The notes: generated by a model not told the origin, from the letters alone. Counted from the first letter of the stretch, positions 32,230 through 42,499 are shown. The stretch: DNA of 64,000 nt from Methylobacterium sp. E-045 (GCF_022829685.1 NZ_JAKSYE010000076.1:1-64000), one strand, 5' to 3'. Translations and numbers: made by a program.

Positions 32230-32982
32230 TCAACGCGTCATCAGCTGACGGATGCGCGCGTCGAGGGCGCCCCCGAGAATGGCGTAGCCCAGGCTCGTCG
32301 GGTGAAGTCGGTCGGCCATGACCCGGGGTGAGAGATGGCCCGCCGCATCGACCATGGCGCGGCCGGGATCGAGGTAGATCACGCGCCTGTCGTCGCCGCA
32401 GCGGCGGATCAGCTCGTTCACCCGCGCATTCACGGCGCGCTCTGGCGACGTGGCGTCCTCGCCCCGTGGCAGGATGCCGAGGAGAAGGATCCGGCTGTCC
32501 GGCGCGCGGGCCTGGAGGACGCGGATGATCTCCGCGATGCCGAGAGCTGTGTCTTCGGGCCGGCTGCCCCTGTCGGCATTGTTGGTGCCGATCAGGAGCA
32601 CCACGAGGTCGGGCTTCAGGGATGGCGGCCATTGTCCGTGATCGAGGCGCCAGAGCACGTCCTGCGTGCGATCGCCCCAGAGCCCCAGATTGAGCGGCGA
32701 CCATTCTCCCCAGAACATGCCCCAGAGGTCGGAATCCCATCCTTGGGTGATGGAATCCCCCAGGAAGACGAGGCGGTGCGCGCTGAGGTCCCGCCCGGTC
32801 AGCTGTGCGGAGAGCGGGGCGCTGCGCTCGCGCAGTTCGGCCACGGACGCCGATTGGGGACTGGCCTCGAGGGGCATCGGCTGACGCGGCGCAAGCGCCA
32901 GACAGCCGGGCGATGCGATGCCCGGTCCTGCGGACCAGAGGAGGGCGAGCGAGAAGAGTGTCGAGAGCAGGGTGCGGCGCAT
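32230..32982 (-). CDS. Secreted SGNH/GDSL hydrolase
   Basis: This 250-residue protein has a signal peptide (LLSTLFSLALLWSAGPGIAS). The SGNH blocks are VFLGDSITQGW (nucleophile Ser), LGLWGDRTQDVLWRL, LLIGTNNAD and ADRLHPTSLGY (Asp-His pair). The family hydrolyses esters of lipids or polysaccharide O-acetyl groups in the periplasm. It converges with the acyltransferase-3 gene, leaving only 12 nt between stops, so a functional pairing in polysaccharide O-acetylation is possible but inferred. Confidence 0.88.
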   Translation of the reverse strand: MRRTLLSTLFSLALLWSAGPGIASPGCLALAPRQPMPLEASPQSASVAELRERSAPLSAQLTGRDLSAHRLVFLGDSITQGWDSDLWGMFWGEWSPLNLGLWGDRTQDVLWRLDHGQWPPSLKPDLVVLLIGTNNADRGSRPEDTALGIAEIIRVLQARAPDSRILLLGILPRGEDATSPERAVNARVNELIRRCGDDRRVIYLDPGRAMVDAAGHLSPRVMADRLHPTSLGYAILGGALDARIRQLMTR

Positions 32983-33053
32983 CGCCGGCCTCGGGCCGAT
33001 CCGGGGACAGGGGCGAGGCTGTTGTGTCAGGACGACCGACCTGCAAGAACCGC

Positions 33054-33129
33054 TGGCGCTCCCAAGGGGAATCGAACCCCTGTTTTCGCCGTGAGAGGGC
33101 GACGTCCTAGACCGCTAGACGATGGGAGC
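33054..33129 (-). tRNA. tRNA-Glu (anticodon CUC)
   Basis: The cloverleaf is complete on the minus strand. The acceptor stem is 33058-33064 with 33123-33129 (GCTCCCA/TGGGAGC). The T-loop is GTTCGATTC, and the anticodon loop CTCTCAC has anticodon CTC. The discriminator base is G and the CCA end is encoded at 33054-33056. The sequence closely matches known bacterial tRNA-Glu. Confidence 0.95.
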
Positions 33130-33224
33130 TTTCCGGCCGGTTGGCGATCGTATAGCGACGGTCGCGCGGGGGAGCAAGGCCTCCCGCGCGCTTAAATTCC
33201 ATCGGCAGCGAAAGTGATCACATC

Positions 33225-34226
33225 GTGCAAGAACCGCAGGACCGCCGCGTCGTCCTCGACCTGGACGCGCAGGCGGAACGCATCGACAGGGCACTCGCCC
33301 GCGCGCTGCCGGACGTGTCGCGCTCGCGGCTGCAGGACCTGATCCGCACCGGTCAGGTGAGCAAGGACGGGGTCGTCGTCCTCGACCTGTCGCTGAAGGT
33401 CGGCGCGGGCGCCGTCCTCGACGTGATCATTCCCGCGCCGGTGGACGCGACGCCGGTGGCGGAGACCCTCGACCTCGTCATCGTTCACGAGGACGACGAC
33501 CTGATCGTCATCGACAAGCCGGCGGGGCTGGTGGTCCACCCGGCCCCCGGCCACGATGCCGGAACCCTGGTGAACGGCCTCATCGCCCATTGCGGGGAGA
33601 GCCTGTCGGGCATCGGCGGCGTGCGGAGGCCGGGGATCGTGCACCGGCTCGACAAGGACACGAGCGGTCTCCTCGTCGTGGCCAAGAACGATCTCGCCCA
33701 TAAGGGACTCACCGCGCAATTCGCCGACCATGGCCGCAGCGGGCCCCTGGAGCGCGCCTATCTCGCCCTGACCTGGGGGGCGCCGGAGCCGCGCCTGGGC
33801 ACGATCGACGTCGAGCTCGCGCGCAGCCAGCGCAACCGCGAGAAGATCGCGGTCATGCGCCCGGGCGAAGGGCGCACGGCGATCACCCATTACGTCGTCG
33901 AGGACATCCTGGATGCCGGAACCGAGGTCGCCCTGGTCCGGTGCCGGCTGGAGACCGGGCGGACCCACCAGATCCGCGTCCATCTGAGCCATCGCGGCCA
34001 TCCGCTTCTCGGCGATGCGGTCTATGGCAACGCCTTCAAGACCAAGGCCGCGCGCCTGGGGCCGGCGGCGCGGGCCGAGCTGGAAGCCCTGGGCCGGCAG
34101 GCGCTCCATGCGGCGATTCTCGGGTTCGAGCATCCCCGCACCGGCGAGGTCCTGCGCTTCGAGAGCCCGATCCCGCCGGACATGGCGTCCCTCATCGCAG
34201 CGCTGAAGGCGAACGATCGGTCCTGA
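33225..34226 (+). CDS. rluD: RluD-type 23S rRNA pseudouridine synthase
   Basis: This RluA-family pseudouridine synthase (333 residues) isomerises uridines in 23S rRNA. An N-terminal S4 RNA-binding domain (SRSRLQDLIRTGQVSKDG) precedes the catalytic domain. The active-site Asp lies in IVHRLDKDTSGLLVVAK. RLETGRTHQIRVHLSHRGHPLLGD is the other signature. The start is a GTG. RluD is the best match by overall form, but RluC cannot be fully excluded. It lies just before rpoH, as in several Rhizobiales. Confidence 0.9.
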   Translation: MQEPQDRRVVLDLDAQAERIDRALARALPDVSRSRLQDLIRTGQVSKDGVVVLDLSLKVGAGAVLDVIIPAPVDATPVAETLDLVIVHEDDDLIVIDKPAGLVVHPAPGHDAGTLVNGLIAHCGESLSGIGGVRRPGIVHRLDKDTSGLLVVAKNDLAHKGLTAQFADHGRSGPLERAYLALTWGAPEPRLGTIDVELARSQRNREKIAVMRPGEGRTAITHYVVEDILDAGTEVALVRCRLETGRTHQIRVHLSHRGHPLLGDAVYGNAFKTKAARLGPAARAELEALGRQALHAAILGFEHPRTGEVLRFESPIPPDMASLIAALKANDRS

Positions 34227-34535
34227 GGACGCGGGAGCGCGCGGGGGCGCGGACCCGTGACGGCAGGGGGAACCCCTCGACCCCCGTCCCTGTTGCAGGG
34301 GTGTCGCTGTCAAGGGTCGCCGGCAAACAGGTGTGCGGGCGCACCCCGGGCCGCGGCCATTCGTGCCACCTTCGGGCAATCGGCTCGCTGGCGCGTTGAT
34401 GGCGATGGTCGAGTCACGGACCGCTACCGCACCGTTTCCTTTCCGAGTAGGCTCGGGGAGTGGGACGGTCGGCTCGAGGAGCGACGGTTCGTTTCTGGTC
34501 CGCCCGTTCGGGGGACCTTTCAAGGAGAGACGGCT
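34227..34535. other. rpoH upstream region
   Basis: These 309 nt must hold the rpoH promoter(s). The best candidate I see is GGAAC (34269-34273), 17 nt, then TGTT (34291-34294), which is one mismatch from the EcfG general-stress consensus GGAAC-N16/17-CGTT. I see no RpoH-type or clear RpoD-type promoter. An AAGGAGAGA ribosome binding site precedes the ATG. Confidence 0.35.
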
Positions 34536-35426
34536 ATGGCAGGCGCACTACCCGTGCTCGCCACCGAGGGTGGCCTTTCACGCTACCTCGATGAAATCCG
34601 CAAGTTTCCGATGCTCGAGCCGAACGAGGAGTTCACGCTGGCCAAGAGCTGGCGCGAACAGGGCGACCGCGATGCGGCGCACCGGCTCGTCACCTCGCAT
34701 CTGCGGCTCGTGGCGAAGATCGCCATGGGCTACCGTGGCTACGGCCTGCCGATCGGCGAGGTCGTGTCCGAGGGCAATGTCGGCCTGATGCAGGCCGTCA
34801 AGCGCTTCGAGCCCGACAAAGGCTTCCGTCTGGCCACCTATGCCATGTGGTGGATCAAGGCCGCGATCCAGGAATACATCCTGCGCTCGTGGTCGCTGGT
34901 GAAGATGGGCACCACCGCCAACCAGAAGAAGCTGTTCTTCAATCTCCGGAAGGCCAAGGGCAAGATTTCCGCCCTGGACGAGGGAGACCTCAAGCCGGAT
35001 CAGGTGGCTCAGATCGCGGTCAAGCTCGGCGTGCCCGAGCAGGACGTGATCGACATGAACCGCCGCCTCTCCGGCGATACCTCCCTCAACGCGCCGCTGC
35101 GTGAGGAAGGGGAGGGGGAGTGGCAGGATTGGCTGGTGGACAACAGCCCGAGCCAGGAAACCGTGCTCGCTCGTGAAGAAGAGGGCCAGAACCGTCTGAC
35201 CGCCCTGCGCGACGCGCTGTCGGTCCTGAACCCGCGCGAGCGCCGCATCTTCGAGGCTCGCCGTCTCGCCGATGACCCGATCACCCTCGAAGACCTGTCG
35301 GGCGAGTTCGGGGTGTCGCGCGAGCGTGTCCGCCAGATCGAGGTGCGGGCGTTCGAGAAGATCCAGGAGGCGGTCAAGCGTAACCTCGCCACCCGCGAGG
35401 CCCCGCGGGCTGCCGCCCACGCCTGA
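34536..35426 (+). CDS. rpoH: RNA polymerase sigma-32 factor RpoH
   Basis: This heat-shock sigma factor of 296 residues directs RNA polymerase to promoters like that of dnaK. It begins MAGALPVLATEGGLSRYLDE. Region 2 has VSEGNVGLMQAVKRFEPDKGFRLATYAMWWIKAAIQEYIL. The RpoH box (KKLFFNLRK) binds the chaperones and protease that control its stability. Region 4 ends in SRERVRQIEVRAFEKIQ. Rhizobiales often carry a second rpoH elsewhere. Confidence 0.97.
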   Translation: MAGALPVLATEGGLSRYLDEIRKFPMLEPNEEFTLAKSWREQGDRDAAHRLVTSHLRLVAKIAMGYRGYGLPIGEVVSEGNVGLMQAVKRFEPDKGFRLATYAMWWIKAAIQEYILRSWSLVKMGTTANQKKLFFNLRKAKGKISALDEGDLKPDQVAQIAVKLGVPEQDVIDMNRRLSGDTSLNAPLREEGEGEWQDWLVDNSPSQETVLAREEEGQNRLTALRDALSVLNPRERRIFEARRLADDPITLEDLSGEFGVSRERVRQIEVRAFEKIQEAVKRNLATREAPRAAAHA

Positions 35427-35455
35427 GACGCGTCCTCTGAGATCGATGATGGAGG

Positions 35456-35489
35456 AGCCGGTTCCGCTGATGCGGGACCGGCTTTTTTC
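35456..35489 (+). terminator. Intrinsic terminator of rpoH
   Basis: AGCCGGT-TCCGC and GCGGG-ACCGGCT form a stem around TGAT, followed by TTTTTTCT. It lies 29 nt after the rpoH stop and before the convergent membrane-protein gene, for which it may also serve. Confidence 0.88.
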
Positions 35490-35498
35490 TTGTCGGCT

Positions 35499-37058
35499 CT
35501 ACCGACGCCACTGCTCGAAGGCGGAGCGGATGACCTGATTGCCCGACGAGCCCTTCTCGAAGGTCAGTACGCCGCGAGGCCCGGAGGCGAACTTGATCGG
35601 CAGGTCGAACCAGTTGCGGTGCTCCAGGAGGTCGGTGTTGCGGTCCACGTCGGCCTGCAGCGACGACAAGCCGATCAGGAACAGGTTCTCCTTCACGCGC
35701 ACCGGCAGGCCCGAGACCGGCGACCCGCGGCCTGCCTCCTCATCCTTCGCACTCAGCAGGCCGACATCCTGCACCGAATGCGTGTCGCCGGCCGGACTCG
35801 TCGTGGTGAAGGCCAGTTCGATGGTGTGGGAGGCGGGGAAGGTGGGGTCGAGATTCCGCCTGATGGTCATCACCAGGGACAGGCCGGCCTCGGCGAAGGT
35901 CAAACGTCCCCGGATGACGGTCTCGAGCGGCTGACCCTGCTCGCCGTTCATTGCCTCCAGCCGCCACACCACCATGCCCTGGAAGGTGATCGGCTGGGCA
36001 TTTCCTCCCGCCGTGTTCTCCTCGAAGAGAACGGCGCGCTGCGCGACCGCCACGTCGGGTTGGGCCGGCGGCTTGGTCGGATCGGCCGGCGTCGCGGCCG
36101 GCGTCTGCCGGGAGGAGGAATCGCGTCGTTCCGAGGAGGCGGGAGCCTCGCCGCCGATCCGGTCGGCGTATTTCGAGGCCCCGGACTCGGTCGCTTCTCC
36201 CTGTGCCTCGGTGTTGCCGGGCTGCAGGTCCGAGGGCTTGTCGCGCAGCATGAAGGCCGCCACCGCGATCAGCCCGACGACGATGAGCAGGACGCTTCCC
36301 ACGAAGACGTTGCGGATCAGACGAGGGCGGCCCTTGCGCGGGGCGACCACGTCGATGCGAGGGCGATGGCGTGCATTGGCGCCATCGCCCGCTGCGGGCA
36401 TCGTCTCGCGTTCGGCGACCGGCGGCTCGGGCATCGGCTCGGCGGCCGGTTCCGGCTCGGGCGCGTCGCTCGCGGCCTCACCGCTCGAAGCCTTCCGTGC
36501 GGCTTCCCGCGCGGCTTTCCTGTCGGCCACCTTGTCGGCGGATTTCGCCTTCCGGGGCTTGATCGGCAGGACCGGCGCGGCCTCCCTGGAGACCGGAGCC
36601 GGTCCGTCCTGCGTCGGCGGCAGCGGCTCGGGTGCCGACGCCTCCGTCGGCGCCCCCGGCTGGCGATCCGGACGGGACGGGCGGATCCCGAGATTCGGCT
36701 CCAAGGCCGGCGGTAGGGCAGGCTCGGCGACGCGACCTCGCGCGGTGTCGGCGGATCGATCGGGCGCCTCCGCTTCCGGCAGCGTGTCGCGCTCCTCCGG
36801 CACGGCGAAATCCGGCGGCGCCACATCGTTGGCGACGGCGGCGGGCGGCCCGCCATGCTCGCTCTCGACCTTGCTGATCGCGGTTTCGAGGGCTTTGCTC
36901 TCGAGGTCGATATCGGCTTCGGACAGGGGCGGTTCGAGCGAGCGAAGCTGCCCGATCAGGGCGCCGCGGGCCCGGTCGTAGACCGCCTTGCGCAAGGCCG
37001 GGGAACGGTCCGGCATCGCTTGGAGCGCTCGTGCCAGCAAGGGGTAATAGTCGGCCAT
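35499..37058 (-). CDS. Single-pass membrane protein with disordered linkers
   Basis: This 519-residue protein starts MADYYPLLARALQAMPDRSP. An N-terminal helical domain (about 1-70) is followed by a long Pro/Ala/Glu-rich region (70-245). A single transmembrane segment (FVGSVLLIVVGLIAVAAFML) follows, then a second linker (about 275-340) and a C-terminal beta-rich domain that is presumably periplasmic (about 345-519). This layout would link cytosol and envelope. Similar proteins occur in Methylobacterium and Bradyrhizobium without assigned function. I chose the start at 37058, where the conserved region begins. Confidence 0.82.
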   Translation of the reverse strand: MADYYPLLARALQAMPDRSPALRKAVYDRARGALIGQLRSLEPPLSEADIDLESKALETAISKVESEHGGPPAAVANDVAPPDFAVPEERDTLPEAEAPDRSADTARGRVAEPALPPALEPNLGIRPSRPDRQPGAPTEASAPEPLPPTQDGPAPVSREAAPVLPIKPRKAKSADKVADRKAAREAARKASSGEAASDAPEPEPAAEPMPEPPVAERETMPAAGDGANARHRPRIDVVAPRKGRPRLIRNVFVGSVLLIVVGLIAVAAFMLRDKPSDLQPGNTEAQGEATESGASKYADRIGGEAPASSERRDSSSRQTPAATPADPTKPPAQPDVAVAQRAVLFEENTAGGNAQPITFQGMVVWRLEAMNGEQGQPLETVIRGRLTFAEAGLSLVMTIRRNLDPTFPASHTIELAFTTTSPAGDTHSVQDVGLLSAKDEEAGRGSPVSGLPVRVKENLFLIGLSSLQADVDRNTDLLEHRNWFDLPIKFASGPRGVLTFEKGSSGNQVIRSAFEQWRR

Positions 37059-37267
37059 CGAACCTCGGTCCGCCCTATACGGGCCGGCCGGCAGGCCGCC
37101 CCTTTTCTCACGGCAGGAGTGGAACACCCCTGGGCGAGGACGTCCGCATCATCCGCGATGTCCGCCCTCCGGACGAGGCACCATCCACCCGCACGGCGCC
37201 TCATCCCCTGGAATTCGTCCGCCGGTCGCCATGGAGGAACCGGCGGGCACGATCGTTGGCCGGACGC

Positions 37268-38560
37268 TCAATCCTCGAAGGGATTGTGCATCAGGATGGT
37301 GTCGTTGCGCTCCGGCGACGTCGACAGCAGTGCCACCGGTGCTCCGATCAGTTCCTCGATCCGGCGCACGTACTTGATCGCCTGAGCGGGAAGATCGGCC
37401 CAGGAGCGCGCTCCGGCGGTGGTGCCGGACCAGCCCTCGATCGTCTCGTAGATCGGCTCGACCTTGGCCTGCGCGGCCTGGTTGGCGGGCAGGTGATCGA
37501 GCACCTGTCCATCGAGGCGGTAGCCGGTGCAAACCTTGATCTCGTCGAACCCGTCGAGGATGTCGAGCTTGGTCAGGGCGATCCCGTCGATGCCGGAGGT
37601 CCGTACGGTCTGGCGCACCAGTACGGCGTCGAACCAGCCGCAGCGGCGCTTGCGTCCAGTATTGACGCCGAACTCGCGCCCCTTGGCGCCGATCGTCTCG
37701 CCGATCTCGTCGAAGAGTTCGGTGGGGAAGGGACCCTCGCCGACGCGGGTCGTATAGGCCTTGGCGATGCCGAGCACGTAACCGATCGCCGACGGCCCCA
37801 TGCCGGAGCCGGTGGCGGCCTGGGCGGCGACGATGTTTGACGAGGTCACGAACGGGTAGGTGCCATGATCGACGTCGAGCAGGGCACCCTGCGCGCCCTC
37901 GAACAGGATGCGCTTGCCCGCCCGGCGCTCGTCGTCGAGGAGCTTCCACACGGTGGTGGCATAGGGCAGGATCGTCGGCGCGATCGCCTTCAACTCCGCG
38001 AGCAACGCGCCGGCATCGACTTCGTCGATCCCGAGGCCCCGGCGCAGGGCGTTGTGGTGGGTGAGCACCCGCTCGATCTTCGATTCCAGGGTGCTCTCGT
38101 CGGCCAGATCGACCACGCGGATGGCGCGGCGGCCGACCTTGTCCTCGTAGGCCGGGCCGATGCCGCGCTTGGTCGTGCCGATCTTGAGGCCGGCATTCGA
38201 GGTCTCGCGAAAGTGGTCGAGTTCCCGGTGCAGCGGCAGGATCAGCGTGGCGTTGTCTGCGATGCGCAGGGTCTTGGGCGAGATCTCGACGCCCTGGGCC
38301 TGGAGCCGGGCGATCTCGTCCACGAGGTGCCAGGGATCGACGACGACACCGTTGCCGATCACCGACAGCTTGCCGCCGCGGACGACGCCGGACGGGAGCA
38401 GGGCCAGCTTGTAGGTCACGCCATCGATGACCAGGGTATGCCCGGCATTGTGGCCGCCCTGGAAACGGACCACCACGTCGGCCTGCTCCGAGAGCCAGTC
38501 GACGATCTTACCCTTGCCTTCGTCGCCCCATTGGGCGCCCACGACGACGACGTTCGCCAT
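37268..38560 (-). CDS. purA: Adenylosuccinate synthetase
   Basis: This GTP-dependent enzyme (430 residues) makes adenylosuccinate from IMP and aspartate, the first step of AMP synthesis. It shows the start [19 protein letters not shown] with the GTP loop, [29 protein letters not shown], and [22 protein letters not shown]. The length is typical. purB, which acts next on the product, is encoded 1.6 kb upstream on the same strand but with other genes in between. Confidence 0.98.
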   Translation of the reverse strand: MANVVVVGAQWGDEGKGKIVDWLSEQADVVVRFQGGHNAGHTLVIDGVTYKLALLPSGVVRGGKLSVIGNGVVVDPWHLVDEIARLQAQGVEISPKTLRIADNATLILPLHRELDHFRETSNAGLKIGTTKRGIGPAYEDKVGRRAIRVVDLADESTLESKIERVLTHHNALRRGLGIDEVDAGALLAELKAIAPTILPYATTVWKLLDDERRAGKRILFEGAQGALLDVDHGTYPFVTSSNIVAAQAATGSGMGPSAIGYVLGIAKAYTTRVGEGPFPTELFDEIGETIGAKGREFGVNTGRKRRCGWFDAVLVRQTVRTSGIDGIALTKLDILDGFDEIKVCTGYRLDGQVLDHLPANQAAQAKVEPIYETIEGWSGTTAGARSWADLPAQAIKYVRRIEELIGAPVALLSTSPERNDTILMHNPFED

Positions 38561-38696
38561 TCACTTCAACCTGTCCGGTGCCCGCGTGGAAACGCCCCGC
38601 CGCAAGGGCGAGCCGACACGCATCTCCGGGGTCTTTCCGCGATCCCTCGCAGGAAATCAAGCAAACCGGGCGCGAACGCTTGGGAGCATCCGAGCC

Positions 38697-39035
38697 TTAC
38701 CGCGCTTCGGTGCCCGGTTCGCGGCCCGGCAACTGGCCCGGCTTGATCACCGGCATGCCGCTGTTCCCGGTCTCGGGAGGCTTGACCACCAGGCCCGGGG
38801 CGGAATCGCCGGGCGGCGTGATGACGCCGTCGTTCTTCTCGAGCTTGTCGCTCAGGGTCGAGCCGCCGGTTCCGTCCTCGGACGGACGCACCTTCTCCGG
38901 CACCGTCTCCGTCGAGGGCGGGATGTTCGGGGAGGTATCGCGCCCTTTCAGCGGTGCATCGGGCGACTGGGCATAGGCACCCGTTGCCGTCAGGGCGAAA
39001 GCGAGCAAGGCGGCGTGACGGAACGGTGTCGGCAT
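38697..39035 (-). CDS. Small exported Pro-rich protein
   Basis: This 112-residue protein has a signal peptide (HAALLAFALTATGAYA, cleavage before QSPDAP). The mature part is polar and Pro/Gly-rich (TSPNIPPSTETVPEKVRP, VKPPETGNSGMPVIKP) with no Cys, so it is probably disordered and periplasmic. I know of no function. The gene sits alone between purA and the aminotransferase gene. Confidence 0.7.
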   Translation of the reverse strand: MPTPFRHAALLAFALTATGAYAQSPDAPLKGRDTSPNIPPSTETVPEKVRPSEDGTGGSTLSDKLEKNDGVITPPGDSAPGLVVKPPETGNSGMPVIKPGQLPGREPGTEAR

Positions 39036-39206
39036 CGATGTCCCCCAGGAAGTCGGGAGACAAACCGCTCCGGCGGCGATGCAGTTCCTGCCGTGCCGCC
39101 GGATGGCCGATCGGATCGGCTCGCCCCTGAGCGAGGTTCGAGTCGGCCCTTGAAGTGTCGCCGGTTCCGGGCCGCAGAACCGGTGGCCGCTTTCGCTAAA
39201 ACCCGC

Positions 39207-40052
39207 TCAGGCCCCGGCCATCTCGAGGTACAACGCGCGCAGACGCTTCGTCAGCGCCCCCGGCGTGCCATCTCCCAATGTGCGCCCGTCGATATCGATG
39301 ACGGGCATCACGAAGGCGGACGCGCTCGTGTAGAAGGCCTCTTCCGCTGCGAACGCCTCCTCCACGGAGAAGAGCCGCTCCTCGATCGTCAGTCCGGCTT
39401 CCTCGGCGAGGCGCATGACGGCGAGGCGCGTGATGCCGGGCAGCAGGGCGGTGGAGAGCGGGCGGGTGACCACCTTTCCGCCGGTGATGATGAAGGCGGT
39501 CGAAGAGGAGCCTTCGGTGACGAAACCGTCCTCCACCATCCAGGCCTCGGCGACGCCGGCCCTGGCCGCCTCCTGCTTGGCCAGAACCTGGGCGAGGAGC
39601 GCCACCGACTTGATGTCGCGCCGCTTCCAGCGGATGTCGGGGACGGTGATGACCTTGGCGCCGCGCTCCGCCAGCGGGTTCTTGGCCACGGTCTTGGCCT
39701 GCGTGAACATCACCACGGTGGGTTCGGTCTCGGCCGGCGGGAAAGCGAAATCCCGCTCGTAGGCGCCCCGCGTCACCTGCATGTAGACGAGTCCCTCGTC
39801 GACGCCGTTGCGGCGGACCAGTTCGGTCTCGAGCCGGATCCAGTCTTCGGTGGAGTGGGGGTTGCGGATCCCGATCTCGCCCAGGGACCGGTCAAGCCGG
39901 GCCAGATGCGCCGCGTTGTCCACGAGCCGGCCGCCGAGGACGGCCGACACCTCGTAGATGCCGTCCGCGAACAGGAAGCCCCGGTCCATGATCGACACGG
40001 TGGCGGCCTCGAAGGGTACGAACTCGCCGTTGACGTAGACGATGCGCGACAT
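39207..40052 (-). CDS. D-amino-acid aminotransferase (PLP class IV)
   Basis: This fold-type IV transaminase has 281 residues. It begins MSRIVYVNGEFVPFEAATVS and has the PLP lysine in RWKRRDIKSVALLAQVLAKQ, plus EGSSSTAFIITGGKVVTRPL and LLPGITRLAVMRLAEE. The Tyr/Arg pattern (GIYEVSAVLGGRL) is nearer to D-alanine transaminase (Dat) than to branched-chain transaminase. It would supply D-glutamate or D-alanine, or break them down. The ATG at 40052 is better than the upstream 40136. It lies after purB on the same strand, with a hairpin between. Confidence 0.88.
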   Translation of the reverse strand: MSRIVYVNGEFVPFEAATVSIMDRGFLFADGIYEVSAVLGGRLVDNAAHLARLDRSLGEIGIRNPHSTEDWIRLETELVRRNGVDEGLVYMQVTRGAYERDFAFPPAETEPTVVMFTQAKTVAKNPLAERGAKVITVPDIRWKRRDIKSVALLAQVLAKQEAARAGVAEAWMVEDGFVTEGSSSTAFIITGGKVVTRPLSTALLPGITRLAVMRLAEEAGLTIEERLFSVEEAFAAEEAFYTSASAFVMPVIDIDGRTLGDGTPGALTKRLRALYLEMAGA

Positions 40053-40098
40053 CGAACTTCCTCTTCTCCGGACAGATACGGCGGCCTCGCCGCCACGC

Positions 40099-40131
40099 GA
40101 TCCGCGAAGCACGAAGCGTGCTCCGCGGATC
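40099..40131. repeat. 15-bp hairpin between purB and dat-like gene
   Basis: GATCCGCGAAGCACG (40099-40113) pairs with CGTGCTCCGCGGATC (40117-40131) with one mismatch and a 3-nt loop. No T-run follows on either strand. It lies 24 nt after the purB stop (minus strand), where it could be an mRNA 3'-end stabiliser, a weak terminator or a REP-like element. Confidence 0.6.
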
Positions 40132-40154
40132 GCCACGTCGGGTACGATTGACGA

Positions 40155-41462
40155 TCAGGCCGTACCGAAGACGCGCGAAAAAATCGTGTCCACGTGCTTG
40201 AAATGATAGCCGAGATCGAAGCACTCCTCGATCTGCTCCGGGCTGAGGGACGCGGTGACGTCCGTATCGGCCTTCAGCAGGGTGAGGAAGTCGCCTTCGC
40301 CGCGCCAGACCGGCATGGCGTTGCGCTGGACCAGGCGATAGGCGTCCTCGCGGGACACGCCCGCCTGCGTGAGGGCCAGAAGCACCCGCTGCGAGTGGAC
40401 GAGGCCGCCGAGCTTGTCGAGGTTGCGCTGCATCTGCTCGGGATAGATCAGCAGCTTGTCGATCACGCCGGTCAGCCGCGCCAGGGCGAAGTCGAGGGTC
40501 ACCGTCGCGTCGGGGCCGATCATGCGCTCCACCGAGGAATGCGAGATGTCGCGTTCGTGCCAGAGGGCCACGTTCTCCATGGCGGGCAGCGCGAAGGAGC
40601 GCACCATGCGGGCAAGCCCGGTGAGGTTCTCGGTGAGGACGGGGTTGCGCTTGTGCGGCATGGCCGACGAGCCCTTCTGGCCCTCGGAGAAGAACTCTTC
40701 CGCTTCCAGCACCTCCGTGCGCTGCAGGTGGCGCACCTCGATGGAGAGACGCTCCACCGAGCTGGCGACGACGCCCAGGGTGGCGAAGAACATGGCGTGG
40801 CGGTCGCGGGGAATGACCTGCGTCGAGACCGGCTCGGGCGTGAGGCCCATCGCCCTGGCGACATGCTCTTCCACGCGGGGGTCGATATTGGCGAAGGTGC
40901 CGACGGCGCCGGAGATCGCGCAGGTGGCGACCTCCTCGCGGGCGGCGACGAGACGGGCGCGGGCGCGCTCGAACTCGGCATAGGCCTGCGCGAGCTTCAG
41001 GCCGAAGGTCACCGGCTCGGCATGGATGCCGTGCGAGCGGCCGATGGTCGGGGTGAGCTTGTGCTCGAACGCCCGGCGCTTGATCGCGGCGAGAAGCGCA
41101 TCGACATCCTTGATCAGGATGTCGGCGGCCCGGACGAGCTGGACGTTGAAGCAGGTGTCGAGGACGTCCGACGAGGTCATGCCCTGGTGCACGAACCGCG
41201 CATCGGGACCGACGATCTCGGCGAGATGCGTCAGGAAGGCGATGACGTCGTGCTTGGTGACCGCCTCGATGGCGTCGATGCGGGCGACGTCGAACACCGC
41301 GTCGCGGCCCTTGTCCCAGATCGTGGCGGCGGCCTCCTTCGGCACCACGCCGATCTCGGCCAGCGCCGTGGTGGCGTGGGCCTCGATCTCGAACCAGATG
41401 CGGAAGCGGCTCTCGGGAGACCAGATCGCCGTCATCTCGGGGCGGCTATAGCGGGCAATCAT
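40155..41462 (-). CDS. purB: Adenylosuccinate lyase
   Basis: This enzyme (435 residues) cleaves both SAICAR and adenylosuccinate in purine synthesis. It begins [20 protein letters not shown]. It has [35 protein letters not shown] and the fumarase-superfamily signature [19 protein letters not shown] with the catalytic Ser loop. I placed the start at 41462, where the conserved N-terminus begins. Its partner purA lies downstream on the same strand. Confidence 0.98.
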   Translation of the reverse strand: MIARYSRPEMTAIWSPESRFRIWFEIEAHATTALAEIGVVPKEAAATIWDKGRDAVFDVARIDAIEAVTKHDVIAFLTHLAEIVGPDARFVHQGMTSSDVLDTCFNVQLVRAADILIKDVDALLAAIKRRAFEHKLTPTIGRSHGIHAEPVTFGLKLAQAYAEFERARARLVAAREEVATCAISGAVGTFANIDPRVEEHVARAMGLTPEPVSTQVIPRDRHAMFFATLGVVASSVERLSIEVRHLQRTEVLEAEEFFSEGQKGSSAMPHKRNPVLTENLTGLARMVRSFALPAMENVALWHERDISHSSVERMIGPDATVTLDFALARLTGVIDKLLIYPEQMQRNLDKLGGLVHSQRVLLALTQAGVSREDAYRLVQRNAMPVWRGEGDFLTLLKADTDVTASLSPEQIEECFDLGYHFKHVDTIFSRVFGTA

Positions 41463-41752
41463 ACGGGCGCCTCGGGTCGGACGGATCGGGACAACGAGGC
41501 TGGCGCCTAGCATGGGCGGGGCCTGCGCTCAACGCGGAGGCGCGCCGTGCCATGGGATCCATTCCCGTCGACCCGCGGCGTCGGGGCGTGAACCCGGCGC
41601 CGGCGCCCGATCGCCGCTCGGCCTCGGGCGTCGAGACGCGGAGCCAGGTCCGCGACGCCGATGGCGCCAGGGCCTGTCGGGCCGGGGATCGTTGGCGCTC
41701 GGGTCATGGCCGAGTCGTGAGGCAGGGCTCGCCGCGACGCCGTTGCGGCGGA

Positions 41753-42499
41753 CTATTCCACCCGCTGCCAGCCCGGTCCCATCAGGCGCTCCTGGGGGCG
41801 GAAGCGGGCCTTGTAGTCCATCTTGCGCGAGCCATCGACCCAATAGCCGAGATAGAGATACGGCAGGCCGAGGGAGGCGGCCCGGCGGATATGGTCGAGG
41901 ATCATGAAGGTCCCGAGCGAACGCTGGGCCTCCGCCGGATCGTAGAACGAATAGACCATCGACAGGCCGTCGGAGAGCACGTCCGTCAGGCAGAGGGCCA
42001 TGGTCGGCCCGGTGCCCCGCCCGTTGATCGCCGTATCGGGACCGCGCCGGCGATAGGCCACGAGATGGGTGTCCACATGGCTGTCCTCGATCATCATGGC
42101 GTAGTCGAGCACGGTCATGTCGACCATGCCGCCATCGCCATGGCGCGCGTCGAGGTAGCGGCGAAACAGGGCGTATTGCTCCGAGGCCGGGCGATTGGGC
42201 TCGGGATTGCCGATGAGATCCGCGTTTCGCTGGAGGATGCGGCGATGGCTCGCCGAAGGCAGGAAATCCGCCACCACCACCCGCACCGAGATGCAGGCCC
42301 GGCAGGTCTCGCAGGCGGGGCGATAGGCAATGGTCTGCGAGCGCCGGAAGCCGCCCTGTGTGAGGATCTCGTTGAGGTCACGGGCGCGCCGCCCCACGAG
42401 ATGGGTGAACACCTTCCGTTCCTCCTGCCCCGGCAGGTAAGGGCACGGCGAAGGCGCCGTCAGATAGAATTGCGGTGTGTCGCGGGGATGGCTCGTCAC
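41753..42499 (-). CDS. bpt: Protein aminoacyltransferase (Bpt/Ate family)
   Basis: This 248-residue enzyme transfers an aminoacyl group from tRNA to the N-terminus of proteins with acidic N-terminal residues, making them N-end-rule substrates. The N-terminal Cys pattern ([15 protein letters not shown]) and the C-terminal [23 protein letters not shown] with the GNAT-like fold are family marks. Bacterial members of this length mostly transfer leucine (Bpt). The GTG at 42499 is the likely start. In many Rhizobiales this gene is near an RDD protein gene and hemB, as it is here. Confidence 0.9.
   Translation of the reverse strand: MTSHPRDTPQFYLTAPSPCPYLPGQEERKVFTHLVGRRARDLNEILTQGGFRRSQTIAYRPACETCRACISVRVVVADFLPSASHRRILQRNADLIGNPEPNRPASEQYALFRRYLDARHGDGGMVDMTVLDYAMMIEDSHVDTHLVAYRRRGPDTAINGRGTGPTMALCLTDVLSDGLSMVYSFYDPAEAQRSLGTFMILDHIRRAASLGLPYLYLGYWVDGSRKMDYKARFRPQERLMGPGWQRVE

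Noticed and set aside
40099..40131. Riboswitch in the purB-aminotransferase gap
   Set aside because: Only a single near-perfect hairpin is present, without a conserved ligand-binding core.
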